Assembly: GCF_010389155.1 (NCBI RefSeq)
Contig: NC_057768.1
Span: 42,511,633-42,575,632, forward strand
DNA: 64,000 bases
Origin: Erigeron canadensis
Taxonomy: Eukaryota > Streptophyta > Magnoliopsida > Asterales > Asteraceae
Reading direction: 5' to 3'
The position numbers and the translations under genes were made by a program. The notes below the pieces were generated by a model. The model saw only the letters and a list, made by a program, of their open reading frames with translations, had not been told where the DNA came from and searched no databases. Positions 34,700 through 47,545 of this stretch are shown here, piece after piece (the stretch's first letter is position 1; every line of letters begins with the position of its first letter).

Positions 34700-35960
34700 A
34701 ATTGTTGTTACAAATTATAAATAAATTTAACTACAAGTTAAGACGGATAAGTCAACCGTTAATAAGGGTCTCAGTATCATGTTAGTAAGTATCATGTCAG
34801 TAGAGTAGACTCCTAACATAAGGCATCTTTAGTTATAACTCATTATCACTAATTTCATCTCCCCTCCATCCGTACATTGGGGTAATTGTGTTGTCGTCCC
34901 TAATTTTGATTGCGTTCCGGCGCCGCTATCCGCGTCTTCTTTGCCCATATATATGGTTGTGGCCTCTTTACAAAGGATGGTCGTGTCGTTAAAAAAAAAA
35001 ACAAAGGATGGGCGCGGTCTCCTATGAGGCTATGACGGACAATTTTTATATATTATTTCACATGTTATTTTATCATAAAATATTGTTAATTATTTCTATT
35101 TAGAGTTATTCCATTAGAGATCCAAAGCCAATGGCCGGTTGAATATACGAGTTGAAGTTTATGAAATTTATCATTAACCTTTTTAATATATGATATACAA
35201 TAGAAGTTTCTTTTTTTTTAAGAACCGTACAATGTATTGAGAGATACAATTCTAATACACATACAGTAAAAAAAGTTAAAATTACTTAAGGTTAATTTAA
35301 TAATCATTTAAACACTTCAGCATTACTTTACGGTGTTTTTCCTTCAGTTTTTTATTTTTATATCATAACATTTTAATTTGAAATTTTGTTAATCTAATGT
35401 TCTATGGGATCTAAATAATCAAAAGTGATGTTAATTATCTTTTCAAGATCTAATAGGTTTCCTACTTTCTTTTACATATATATGAACTATTGTTTGCAAA
35501 TTTTTTAATAATAAAAAGAAAGTTATATTTGTATCACTACGAATGATACAGGTATCAAAACATAGGCTTTATTGGCTTATACATGCTCAATACTTATACT
35601 TTTCATTATTATATCAATAAAAAGTAATGATGTAATTATTATTTCCCTTAAAACGAACATCTAACCCTTTAATAAATTGTACGTTCATAAGTAAAATAAT
35701 CAAATAATTAACGCATATCTTTTTAATCTCATTGGCCCCTTTTGATTCCCACTTATCTCTTAATATTGTTATTTAAGCTTAAAAAAAAGCACGTTTTCCA
35801 TCACGTACAGGGTACTGTTGTACTGGACCTTGATTTACAACCGCAAATGGATTTTAAACATAGATGAGTACAGAATATCATTGCATCGTAACTAGTTAAA
35901 GCATAAAACGCAAGATAACGCATATGAATATATGCATAAAACATACGACATCATAACCCA
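34700..35960. other. Intergenic, no gene recognised
   Basis: AT-rich, nothing assignable. Confidence 0.5.
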
Positions 35961-35972
35961 ATATTAAAAATA

Positions 35973-36151
35973 GGATAATGATAAATCAACCTAATTAGTG
36001 TACCTAAAAATATACCTAATCATAAGATGATGACATGTGGAAAAATCAGGGGGCAAAATTAGGAAAGAGAATTAGTGAAATCCACATGTCAAATTCTTAA
36101 GGTTTTAGGTTGATTTTTAGGCATATGAGTTAGATTGATTAATCATTTTTC
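35973..36151. mobile_element. MULE-type MITE, 179 bp
   Basis: Flanked by an exact 9-bp duplication TTAAAAATA (35964-35972 and 36152-36160), the Mutator-superfamily hallmark. Its ends are ~40-bp imperfect inverted repeats, left GGATAATGATAAATCAACCT and right, reversed, GAAAAATGATTAATCAATCT. Too short to code. Confidence 0.8.
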
Positions 36152-36837
36152 TTAAAAATATTCTATATATTCTTTGCTTCAAAAAACTTGATTACATATT
36201 TTCAAATAGAAACCAAGAATTACAAAATTTTACGTCTTGGAAGGTTTAAGTCACAGGAATTAAGGTTTCCCTTCCCCACAGCCATTTAAAGAGACGAAAA
36301 TGACTTTATTGTGGTCTCCCCCTAGCACGTGGTCCTGTTGAAAATTTCAGTACCTTAATCTACCTGGCTGCAACTTCGATTCATGAACACCACATATGTG
36401 AGAGTCAAGTGGTCAACCGCATGTTCATGAATTAAAATTGTAAAGTGTTGTCGTCCTTAATTTGGTATATAAAACATAACATTACATCAATTCATGTCAT
36501 TACGTACATGTGCAATTCATTTGAAACATAATTAAGATGTAGTTGACTTATATACAATGATACCATATTCCAAAACACGTATTCCATCACTATCACTTCA
36601 ATCGATCACCATTATTGACCACTCAGCTCGGCTACACGTACCTTAGCGTAGGCATCAAATGCTAATTCCCTACTAGAACAGGTCTGAAAGCTTTCCTTGT
36701 ACATACGTGGCCGGTTTTTACAAGGGTCATCACTACTGAAAAGTAATACTCGTACTATAAACAGTAATAATTTTTACTCTTAGAAAATTACATACTCGTA
36801 TAACATTATTAATTTGTGTACACTACCTAAACATATA

Positions 36838-37050
36838 CTCCCTCCGTCCCAATTTAAATGTCACGTTGACTAACTTTGACCGTAAATAACTTTGTTTGTG
36901 TCATGTAACACTTGATATAAAATATATGAATGGATTGAGTTTTTAATGTACTTTTCGCTTATATAAGTTTCATCAACTACTATATAGTACAAACAAAGTT
37001 ATTTACGGTCAAAGTTAGTCAACGTAACATTTAAATTGGGACGAAGGGAG
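36838..37050. mobile_element. Stowaway MITE, 213 bp
   Basis: Begins CTCCCTCCGTCCCAATTT and ends AAATTGGGACGAAGGGAG, with TA duplication on both sides (36836-36837 and 37051-37052). The arms pair over about 65 bp. Typical Tc1/mariner-derived Stowaway. Confidence 0.95.
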
Positions 37051-37060
37051 TATAAAATAT

Positions 37061-37318
37061 CGAGGACGGTACCCACGCGTTGCGGCGGGCCGGCGACTGT
37101 GGAGTTGGCTATGTAATGGCGGCGGCGGTGGTGGCGAGCGACATCGGTGGCATCGGTGGTGGCGGCGGGTATTGTTGTAGGTGGCAGCAGAGATTGGTGG
37201 CGATCGATAATGGCAAGTGGTGTAGGTTATTAATGTAATTTGATTTTAATGAAATGTTGAAACTTAAAATGTTAAACACGGCTATTTGCTTTGTAATATA
37301 AGATATATAAAAGAAAGA
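37061..37318 (-). mobile_element. Non-autonomous Helitron, ~258 bp, minus orientation
   Basis: On the minus strand it starts TCTTTCTTTTATATATC after an A and ends with GC-rich CCGCCGCAACGCGTGGG, then TACCGTCCTCG. This 3' end closely resembles that at 42791 (hairpin, GGGTACC, two bases, CTCG). Internal GC-rich sequence has GGCGGC-type triplets. The following base is A, not the expected T, so the exact 3' boundary is uncertain. Confidence 0.5.
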
Positions 37319-37319
37319 T

Positions 37320-38390
37320 AAAGACTACATCACCTTCTCTATTTTAAAAGTTGACAAAAATAAGATATTCACACTTACATATAAGTGCAATCCTATGATG
37401 CATCGAAACTGCAAACAGGTAGCCGTATCCGTTTTTGAAACTCCATGGAAACATTTCCTCGTACGAAACACGTATGAAACATTCCCTAGAATTTTCTATA
37501 GATATCGAAACGTTTCTTTGAATTTTCCATACGGTTTCTAATTAATATCAAGGTTTTAAAGGACTTTTTCTAATCTCCAAACCCAAACATGCTATATTAT
37601 ATACAATTTGATCAACATTAAATTTTTTATATTTTAAAACCAATTATTAAACACTAAACATTCAATGAGTGATCACTAATCAAGCATGTATTATACAGTT
37701 ATACATATATAATTATACATAATACTCAAGTCTCAAGTCTCTCTTTATGAAAAAATTGATATAATTTATATTTATATATTTTTTTATTGCCGTATCCGTA
37801 TCCTGGATTTTTTAGTTTTGTCGTTCTCCGTTCCCGTACCCCTTTCCTGTACCCGTTTCGGTGATAGATAGGTGCAATCGAAAGGTTATTTTTGTATGGA
37901 TTTATATGTCTAGCTACAAACAATTTTAAACATATTGTTTATACGCATGCCAAAAATGGAAAAAAAAAACCGTGAAAGCTAGATTAATCTTCACAATTTT
38001 AAGTACAAACATGTATAGTATTATGTGTATGTATTTAAAATTAGACACTTTATTTTCCTTGTTAAATATAACTATGAAAACATATAAAATCATGCAACAC
38101 CTATCTATAAGTTTCATAAAGATATAGACGTATACCAATACATGGTGATTTTTGGGGTGGAAGTTTCAACAAGAGGTTGATAGTTTGTTCGATGCTAGCT
38201 CCACTTCCAAAATGTAAAAAGAAAATGAAAAACAACAAATGACTTAAATGAATGATGGAAGACAGGTGACATCACTTGCAATTACCTGGATCTTTCTACT
38301 ATCCTAGGAGCCCACAACCATATCTTGTTTCCTCTAGCTTTCCCCTTTCAAACCATAAAAAATAACAACACATATTCCATAATGATATAT
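37320..38390. other. Intergenic / bHLH promoter region
   Basis: Contains CCGTATCCGT-type repeats at ~37425 and ~37790 that may be an old transposon. A TATATATAT run near 38386-38395, about 60 bp before the bHLH start codon, is a possible TATA box. Confidence 0.35.
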
Positions 38391-38453
38391 ATATGCTTCA
38401 CAACATTACTTATTTTTCATAGTTAAACCACTCTAGCTAGTACGAACTAAAAC

Positions 38454-39466
38454 ATGGAGGGTGGTTGCATCAATGGTTCTGCTCTAAAAATGTCGAAGAA
38501 ACCAGCAAGAAAGGATATTGAGAAAAATAGAAGGAACCATATGAAGTTTCTCACCTCACAACTTTTCTCTCTTATCCCTACTCATTACATGTCCAAGGTT
38601 TTTTACTCTTGAAACTCCATTATGATCAACTTCCTTTTTCAAATAAATTAAAATGTGACTTGTGTGTTCATAGATATATTAGCGGATACTTTTCTAATTA
38701 CCTGTTATAATTAATATCCATATATCTAGGGAGGTGATCAAGTGTCGGATCGAATGGATAGAGCAATAGAGTACATTCAAAGCTTGAAAACCAACTTGGA
38801 AATGATCGAAAACAAGAAGGAGAAGCTATTGAGTAGGAAGAGATCACATGAACACATACAAACTAATAATTCGAGCAATTCATCGCATGATATTCAAATC
38901 CACGAAATGAGTCATGATCTTGATGTTGTTCTAGTAACGGGTTTGAAAAATCATTCAAGTTTTTGTGACGTTGTCCAATTACTTGATCAATATAGCGCTG
39001 AGGTGGCACTTGCGAACTTTTCAAGTTGTGGGCATTCGACATTTCACATCCGTCATAAAAAGGTGAATTTTGTTACAGATACCGCGATAACGATTTTATA
39101 CATATGCGTAAAGTTAATATTGACATTGAGACATATGCGTAAAGTTGTTTTTTTTAATCATGATGTCAAAGCAAGCAGACTAATCCCAAGAAATGACTCA
39201 ATATGTATTTCTTAAACTTAATATGTATTTCTACTAGTTGTCATCTTTCTAATATATACATTATTAAATTGGTATAGATTGAAGCCGATGGTATTTGTAA
39301 GAGAATCAAGCAAAAGCTTGAAGGATCTACAGTCATGGAGTTCAAGGAAAATGCGTCATCATTTTGGAGTCAACCAGATTCAGATTTAAGTGTATGGGAC
39401 TTTGATGTCCATTCCTTTATGTGGGGATTGGAGTTAGAGGTGTTGCCACCTAGTATATTTAGTTAG
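38454..39466 (+). CDS. bHLH transcription factor, bHLH162/bHLH36-like (221 aa)
   Basis: Three exons: 38454-38597, 38730-39062, 39278-39466, with GT-AG introns and matching phases. Residues ~17-75 form the bHLH: basic stretch RKDIEKNRRNHMKFL, helix 1 SQLFSLIP, a loop, then QVSDRMDRAIEYIQSLKTNLE as helix 2. The E...RR arrangement of the basic region supports E-box binding. The rest (residues ~110-221) is an ACT-like dimerisation region as in the bHLH162/36/118/120 group. These are nuclear regulators, with some relatives linked to wounding, redox or iron responses; the exact orthologue is not determined. The exon 2/intron boundary lies at CATAAAAAG|GTG, and the frame is intact. The translation ends PPSIFS then TAG. 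Confidence 0.88.
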
Positions 39467-39499
39467 AGACGATCGAAAACAGGATCAGATAGAACTTAG

Positions 39500-42399
39500 C
39501 TTTACATGAGCATAAGCGAACCAAGGATTTCTAAGTTAAGGGGGTTTAGACGAATATGCTATTCCAACATTATGTCAAAGTTCGTTTGTAACTGCGAGAC
39601 AGAGGCACCCTTGTCTTTCGGTTTGACAGTCGTATAGTTAGATTCTTGCCGACGATTCAAGCGAGTAACATGAAAATATGTTAGCTATATGATAATAATT
39701 TGTTAATGTATAATATTTAGAGATGTTTCTTTTACAGTAACCTTTAGTATTGGCATGATGTATATATGAATCTTGAAACACATATAGTAACTTGTTAAAA
39801 AAAAAAGTTAGCTTTTTATTCGGTTGTTTATAACTTTAGTTACTGGTACATTAACCATATTTTGTGGTACATTTATCATTTCCCATGTTAAATAAACAAA
39901 TCAAAACCCATCTGCTAAAGCATTTATATTGTAATAAAATATATGTAAATAAGAAGCAAATTTGCACGAATAACATACAAATCAATAACGAAACCATAAC
40001 CATCCTAAAGCAAAAAAAAAAAAAACAAATTTGCACGAATTCACGTTTCCCATCGTTTCCCTTTCAAACTCGCATATCAAACACAAACCGTTGGCTGATC
40101 TTACAACATTGTGCCGTAGCTTGCTGCTTCGTATTCTACCACTATATTTGCACAAAATCAACTAGGTGGCCACGCTATCACATGGCCCAATGTCTTTGCT
40201 AGCAAGACATACCAAAACTGATTTCCTGGTACCAAACGAAAATGACCCAAACTGTTTTTAATAATCTCTCATCCCATGACAGGCCCACAACTAATAACAA
40301 ACATAGGGTGTCTTCGTTGGGTACACCAATGAGGCCATGAGTAGGGTGAATACTGCCAAGCTCGAGCTCAGGGTGTGAAATATTAACATTGCTACAATTC
40401 AATGTGTTGATATGTGATTGAAGTACCAAACATTAACATAAAAACAGAATCGGTGTTAACACCAGTTATAGCCGTGATAACGTCTTACTAATTACCACAT
40501 GACAGTCTTAGAAGTCAACATAATTGATGTCGATACAGATTGAGGATTTATAATAGAATCTATTACTTGAATGACATATCAATACATTACAAAAATTGTA
40601 GCGATGTTGATTTCACACCGAGACTGGTCACCTGCGGTTCTTAAGTCAGGAGGGATGACAAATGACCAATAGTGTTAACATACATGGCAAACCAAATTTA
40701 GACTATAGATTGTTGATGGGCTTAAAACTTGTCAAAGCTATAACAGATTTTTGTTTATCAGTAAGCAAGTATTGATTGATTTCTGTCAAAGTAGTTGTAG
40801 AATAAAACTAATCCATCCTAAATAATTTTTGAAATAAGATCTAGAGGTTAAACAGTACAAAATCAAATCTGGTTCCACATCAAGAACACAACACGTTTAC
40901 CTTCACAATAACCCAAACAAATGATTACAACTACAATGTTTTTCTATTATAAAATAGTGTTACAAAATATTTGGTGATTTTTTTGTAAATATAAAGTTTA
41001 TGTTGGTTTATTATATACGGTACTGCAAAGTTACAAATTCAGCAGCTTAGAAGTAAAATTTAATATAATGAATGCAAATATATTGAGAAGAAAGCATGAA
41101 AATCAGAAACATAAAAATGTTTTTCTCATACACAGCATTGTCAAACTGTGTCAGAAGGTGTCCTAAGATTTTTATGTTTTCATCATCTTTTCAGGATTTC
41201 GACTCTTATATACAAGCAACAAAACCCCGAAGGGATTTATATTTATACAAACAAATTTAAAACAATATAGATCAATCAATTAATTTAGATAAATAAAGTA
41301 TATAGAAATAGTAAAGGACTTATTAACAAATGAATGAATCAGAAAGAACGTAGCAAAGGAGTTTAATCGGATCATCTGATATATATATAAATCATCTCCG
41401 CTCCGTTTTCCTCATCTCCATATATATTGAACACCTATAAATTTACTAAATAAAATACCTAAAATACAATATAAGAAGGAGGCATGAATGAGATCTGATA
41501 GGGAAGCTCAAATATCATATCATAAATATATATAGGGAGGAGGCGGGTGTGCGTGATATAAAACCCTAGTTTGAGCTACGCGGGCGGGCCTCCTTAAAAA
41601 AAAGGATGGGTGTTTGGTTGCGGGTGCATTCTTATCCTTTACTGGCTTTCAACGTTTTTCAAGTTTGGCTGACGTTTTGTTCTAGCCTTTCAATTTACTT
41701 AGATTAATCCTCCTAGTTAATTTTTTTTTAAAAAACAGTAATGGATAAATAGCTAATACCTTTTACGCGGATGCGTCAATGCCAGTTCGACTCCTGAAAA
41801 TGCTCTAAAGAGTTTGCTCCCCATGTGTTAGATGTTTAAAGCATTATTAAAGTCCCTCACCACATGGTGAAAAATCCTCCTACTTACTTTAGCATAGAAA
41901 AATATTCAATACTTCCAAGTCAATTCGTTGGTGTTCGGGCTTTATATCTATAATAGAAAATAACTTATATATTTTTATGTTTTTAGTAGTATTTAAAATT
42001 TAAAATTACATACTTACAAAAGTAAATGCAAATTTGTGTATCGGAGACATAAATTTATTTTTATAAGTTTGCTTTGAAAACATGTAACTTAAATGCTACT
42101 AAAAAGCATACAATTTCAGAAAACAATATATTATAAGAAATAATGTTTGAATTAATTTATTAATATTATAACTTGAAAATAACAGTTTATTTTTTAATAT
42201 CGTGTTTTATCCAAATGGATTTTTCAAATTGTGAGGTGACAAAAAAAAATCAAGAAATAGTTATTTATTAACTTTCGTTTGATTTATTAATATTTATAGG
42301 TTTTACATATTCAAAAATAAACATAATTCATGAGGAAAATGAGTTGATTTTTTAAGTTGTTGTCAAACCCATAAAAACATTGGTCAAAGTGGAAATCCG
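39500..42399. other. Intergenic, no gene recognised
   Basis: AT-rich 2.9 kb. A GTTCGACTCC box at ~41789 resembles a Pol III B-box, but no full tRNA or SINE could be drawn. Only short unsupported frames. Confidence 0.45.
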
Positions 42400-42458
42400 T
42401 GTAAATTTTATATTTAATTAATAGATATATATCTTGCATTTTAGGAGATAAAATCTTA

Positions 42459-42791
42459 TCTATACTCTTTATTAAAAATTATACACCCCCCTCAAAATAG
42501 AAAGTGTTACCAAAATGTCACATGTGAAATTACCAAAATGTCCTTAATAAACACCCCACCATGGAAGAGTTTTTATAAATTACCAAATTTGTCCTTAATG
42601 AATTAATTTACATCCTAAACCCTTATTTTGCTAATTTACATTCTAAGTTTTTATCTTATAAAATAGTTCTATTATCTTAACATCAACTTACACCACTCGA
42701 CACCAATTGTCGATGTCATCACCATGCGTCACCAACCCCACTATACCGTCGTCGCCGTTACCGCCGCCGCATTGCGCGGGTACCATGCTCG
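42459..42791 (+). mobile_element. Non-autonomous Helitron in the copia 2 5' LTR, 333 bp
   Basis: Begins TCTATACTCTTTATT after A and ends with GC-rich CCGCCGCATTGCGCGGG, then TACCATGCTCG before T. The 3' LTR of the host element has no insertion (AAATCTTTAATTGTTTGG at about 47064-47081), giving an internal empty site. Terminal bases are CTCG, not CTRR. Confidence 0.8.
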
Positions 42792-42891
42792 TATTGTTTG
42801 GTGGTTATGTCCTCTCAAAAATAGTGGATATCCATTTGTATTTACAGGGATTGTTAATTCAATGAGAAGGCAGGCAATATACAAACTATTA

Positions 42892-45800
42892 TGGTATCAC
42901 GTACAACCGATCCTCTGCTAATTCTATCCCCTCTTCAATTCTCATGGCTTCCCACTTACATCCTGCAGTCACCGTTACCAGCATCAAAACCTATATTCCC
43001 ATCACCCTTCATATTTAAACCGGTCACTACATTACCTGGTCGGAACTTTTCAAAATTCACTACAAATCGTTTCAGGTTTATGATCATCTCCAACCTCGTG
43101 TTACTTCTTCCAGCTCTTTGTCCGACAACGATAAGGAAAAAGAAACTCCACCCACAGAGACTTGGGAACGCTTGGATTCCATTGTTCTCTGATGGATCTA
43201 TGGCACAATCTCTACTGATCTCCTCTATACCATTCTGAAACCCAACACCACCGCTTATTATGCTTGGACCGCGTTATCAAACCTTTACCAAGATAACAAA
43301 GCCACTCGCACAATTGATCTTAACAGTACGAAAGCGTCGCTCTAATGCTTTCACGCACCAAACCCCTGTCGAGTTTCTTTGAAACACGTTCTCAACTCTG
43401 CATGACTGAAGCTCAAAAGAATAGTCAAGCTAAACATACTGCTCAAATTGCCAACATTTATTTAACCACTAATACAAATCGCACCAACACTTCACGATCT
43501 ATGGATCCTCGTCACGTCGACACCAGGTATGAATCCGTGGAGCATGGTCGTGGTCGCGGCCTGATCATACAACCTACCCGGTAGGATACTCACACCCGCG
43601 CAGTGGGGGTCGTAGGCGAGGTCGCGGATATGTTCCTCGTGGAGCTAACGGCTGGAATTATCCAGCAATCAATCTTCTATACAACAGGTACCATGGAATT
43701 CTTCTCGGGCAGGTTCATCTTCCCAGCCTTAGGTCGGATACACGCAACAATCATGGGCCCCTTGGATGGTTCCCCCATGCCCTTTCCCAATAGCTCCAAG
43801 ATAAAATAATGTTGGTCCCGGTGTTCTAGGTCCTTCGCCAGCCCAAAACTATGCTGCTAGCTAAGCACAATCCACTGTTGATGGATACACTCCAACGGAT
43901 TCAGGTGCGACAGATCATATGACTTCTTCTACTAATTTCCCGTCTTTATTTAATAATGGCATGTCTGGTAACATTGTAGTTGGTAATGGCAAAACCATAA
44001 CCGTTCTTGGACAAAGTAACTAAACATTACAACCACCATTCCCACCTTACAGATTAACCAATGTTCTTTATTCACCATATTTAATCAAAAACTTGCTTTT
44101 TGTCCGTCGTTTCACTAAAGATAATCAAGTTTTTGTCGAATTTGACCCCTTTGATTTTTTTGTGAAGGACCTCAAGACACGAACCCTTATCCTTCACTAC
44201 AATAGTTCTGGTGATTTTTACACATTGGATCCTACACAAGGGTCAACATTTACCTCACCATCGACCTTTGTCGCCGTGTCTCAAGATCTTTGGCATTAAC
44301 GTCTTGGACATCCTGGCTCCAATATATTGAATTCTCTTAAGCATTCTAGTTTTGGCAAACACGTTCGCCTCCCATTTATGAATTCATCAACTTCTACTTT
44401 TCTACCATTTGATATCATACATAGTGATTTATGGACATCACCCATTCTTAGTACTGGTGGCCACCGTTATTAAATTTTATTTCTTGATGATTTTACTAAC
44501 TTCTTATGGACTTTTCCACTCAGTCACAAATCCCAAGTTTTTACTATCTTTCAAACATGTTCTACTTTCATTAATACACAATTTGAATGTAAAATCAAAC
44601 AATTTCAATGTGATAATGGTAAGGAATTTGTCAATGCTCAATTTAAAAGTTTCTGTGTAACAAATGGCATGCAATTTCAACTTTCTTTTCCACACACCTC
44701 CTCCCAAAATGGCAACGTCGAGAGAAATATTAGAACCATAAACAATCTTATTAGAACTCGCTTGCTCAAGCTTTTATGCCCAATACTTACTGGCAACATG
44801 CTCTAAAGGTAGCTACTTATCTTATCAACATCCTTCATAGTAAACTTCTCCACCACAAATCTCCTACTCAACTACTCAATCTCACTCAACCCTCTTATAC
44901 CCATCTCCATGTTTTTGGTTGTCTATTATCCACTAATTTCTCACACCTCAATCAATAAACTTCAACATCGATCTATGCCGTGTGTGTTTCTTGGTTATCC
45001 GTCTAATCATCGCGGTTACAAATGCCTTGATTATTATCAATTGTCATGTCATATTTGATGAAACAATTTTTCCCTTCTTCCATTCTCCACAAAAGTCACC
45101 TTCGTCTTACGATTTCCTCAATTCTCCTATTCATCCCTCCTATTGGCCACATATTTCCAATCTCGATACACCCATCTCAATCTACGATATCTCCCCTACT
45201 CCGTCACCCACTCCGCCTCCCAAACTGCCCATCACTTAAACTTACATTCGCCGCCCAAAAACACCCACCACCACAAACCCGAGCTGCTCACAACCAGTAC
45301 CACCACCACTCCCTCCACCGAGTTGTTCACAACCAGTAACACCACCATCCCCTCCACTTGTTCATAACCCCCCTCCTGTTCGTACCATTCGTACTGGCTC
45401 TACGACCAGCATCTCTAAACCCAAACAACTTTTTAATCTTAGTACTTCCTTAGTCACCCCTTTGCCTAAATCTCCCATTGAAGCTTTGTCTAAACCGGAT
45501 TGGTACAAGGGCATGACTACTGAGTTCAATGCTCTTATTAAAAATGGAACATGGGAATTAGTACCTCGCACCACGGATATGCATGTAATCCACAGTTTGT
45601 GGTTGTTTCGACATAAATATCGTTCTGATGGCACGTTAGAGCGATATAAAGCTCGTTTGGTTTGTGATGGTAGTACTCAGCAAACGGGCATTGATTGTGG
45701 GGAGACTTTTAGTCTGGTTGTTAAACCAACAACTATCCGGACTGTCTTGACTCTTGCCTTATCCCTCTCATGGTTTATCTATCAACTGGATGTTACTAAT

Positions 45801-46990
45801 GCTTTCTTACATAGAAATCTTACTGAAACTGTGTATATGTATCAACCATTGGGATTTCACAATCTTCAGTACCTGGATTATGTATGTTTATTAAAGAAAT
45901 CATTGTATGGATTAAAGCAGGCACCACGGGCATGGTACCAGTGATTTACTAATTATGTATTGTCCATTGGGTTTCAACAGAGTAACTGTGATAACTCATT
46001 ATTTATATATCATCGCGGGTCTAAAATGGCTTATTTACTTATTTATGTTGAAGATATCATCCTCACCACTTCACATGATACTTTTCGGGCTCGTCTAATT
46101 TCTCTATTAGTTGTTGAATTTGCTATGAAAGACCTTGGGCCGTTGAGTCATTTTCTGAGGATTCATGTTGTCACACGCACACATGATACTATGTTCTTAT
46201 CCCATCAGTCTTATGCTTTGGATATAATTGAAAGAGTTGGTATGTCTTCTTGCAAATCTGTTGCTACTCCTGTGGATACGAAGTCCAAACTTAGCGCATC
46301 AGCTAGTAAACCATTTGATGATCCCACATTATACAGAAGTTTAGCTAGTGCTCTTCAATATCTTACATTTACCGGACCTGATATTAGCTATGTTATCCAA
46401 CAGGTTTGTATGCGTATGCATTCTCCTTCTGTTGATCATTAGGATGCACTTAAACGCATCATTCGCTACATTAAAAGTACTTGGTCTCTTGGTCTTACCT
46501 TAGCATCTTCCATGGATCAAACGTTACGTGCCAACACTGATGCTGATTGGGCTGGTTGTCCTGACACTCGACACTCTAGCTCTGGATATTGTGTTTATTT
46601 GGGTACTAATTTGTTATCTTGGTCCTCAAAGCATCAAACAATTGTTTCTCGTTCTAGTGCTGAAGCCGAATACCAGGGGGTTGCGCGCAAATGTTGTTGT
46701 TGAACTTTATTGGCTTCGCAATTTACTATTAGAATTACATAGGCATCTTCAAAAACCCAGCTTGGTGTATTGTGATAATGTTAGTATCTATATGGAAATC
46801 CAATTCAACATCACCACACAAAACACATTGAGCTATATATTCATTATGTTCGAGCTTGGTTCAACGTGGTTCTGTACGTATTCTTCACATACCTTCTCGT
46901 TATCAGATAGATGACATCTTTACAAAAGGTCTTCCACGAGTTCTTTTTGATGATTTCCGATCCAGCCTCAATATTCGTCCTCCTCTCGCT
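42892..46990 (+). pseudogene. copia 2 gag-pol remnants
   Basis: Fragments of gag (~42930-43440), protease (DSGATDHMT near 43900), integrase (~44280-45060), RT (~45460-46060) and RNase H (~46500-46920) occur in copia order, split by many stops and shifts. The RT catalytic box reads YVED at 46044-46055 instead of YVDD, so an essential aspartate is lost. RNase H keeps DADWAGCPDTRHSSSGYC and SAEAEYQ. Not functional. Confidence 0.92.
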
Positions 46991-46999
46991 TCGACTGGG

Positions 47000-47169
47000 T
47001 GTAATAGATTATGCATATCGTATATTTAATTAATAGATATATATTTTGTATTTTAGGAGATAAAATCTTTAATTGTTTGGTGGTTATCTCCCTCCAAAAA
47101 TAGTGGAGAGCCATTTGTATTTACAGGGATTGTTATTCAATGAGAAGGCAGACAATATACAAACTATCA
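47000..47169 (+). repeat. 3' LTR of copia element 2
   Basis: 170 bp, TGTAATAGATT to AACTATCA. It preserves the pre-Helitron state of the LTR. Confidence 0.85.
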
Positions 47170-47213
47170 GAAAAAACTTAATTAATTTATAAGTTGTTTA
47201 GCTAAAATATGTT

Positions 47214-47545
47214 CTTTAGCTCAATGGTTGAAAGACCATCCTCTTTATATGAAGTGTTGTGTTCAAGCTTTGAAGAGGACATAGGAATTATGTCCCTTTA
47301 TGAGGGTTTAACTTGGGTATATTCAGGTTCAAGTCTAGGAGGCAGGGTTTACCTCTGTTAATTGTCGTGCTTTCGGGTGGATTGGTATGGGGTTTTCTCC
47401 CCATCGGGTATTTCAAATAGGCATTTCTACTTCGAGTAGATCTCTAGCGCGGATCCGGTTAGGACAACGTATGCTAGACCTCCCGCTGTCGAATCACGAT
47501 ACGAAGTTTTCAACGAAATTCACCTTTAAAAAAAAAGTTTAAAAA
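47214..47545 (+). mobile_element. tRNA-type SINE
   Basis: A-box-like TTAGCTCAATGG (47216-47227) and B-box-like GTGTTCAAGCT (about 47259-47269) sit at tRNA-promoter spacing; a second GGTTCAAGTC is near 47329. The body ends in A-rich AAAAAAAAAGTTTAAAAAAA tail. It lies just after copia element 2. The target duplication was not identified. Confidence 0.5.

Larger units (their letters stand above)
42400..47169 (+). mobile_element. Ty1/copia element 2, old and decayed
   Basis: 5' LTR 42400-42891 (enlarged by a Helitron) and 3' LTR 47000-47169 share TTAATTAATAGATATATAT, GGAGATAAAATCTT and a long stretch ending AATATACAAACTAT. A primer-binding site starting TGGTATCAC follows at 42892. The LTRs differ at many positions, so it is much older than copia element 1. 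No clear target duplication remains. Confidence 0.9.

Noticed and set aside
41740..41900. Possible tRNA or SINE from a GTTCGACTCC box
   Set aside because: No cloverleaf, no matching A-box and no tail could be drawn.
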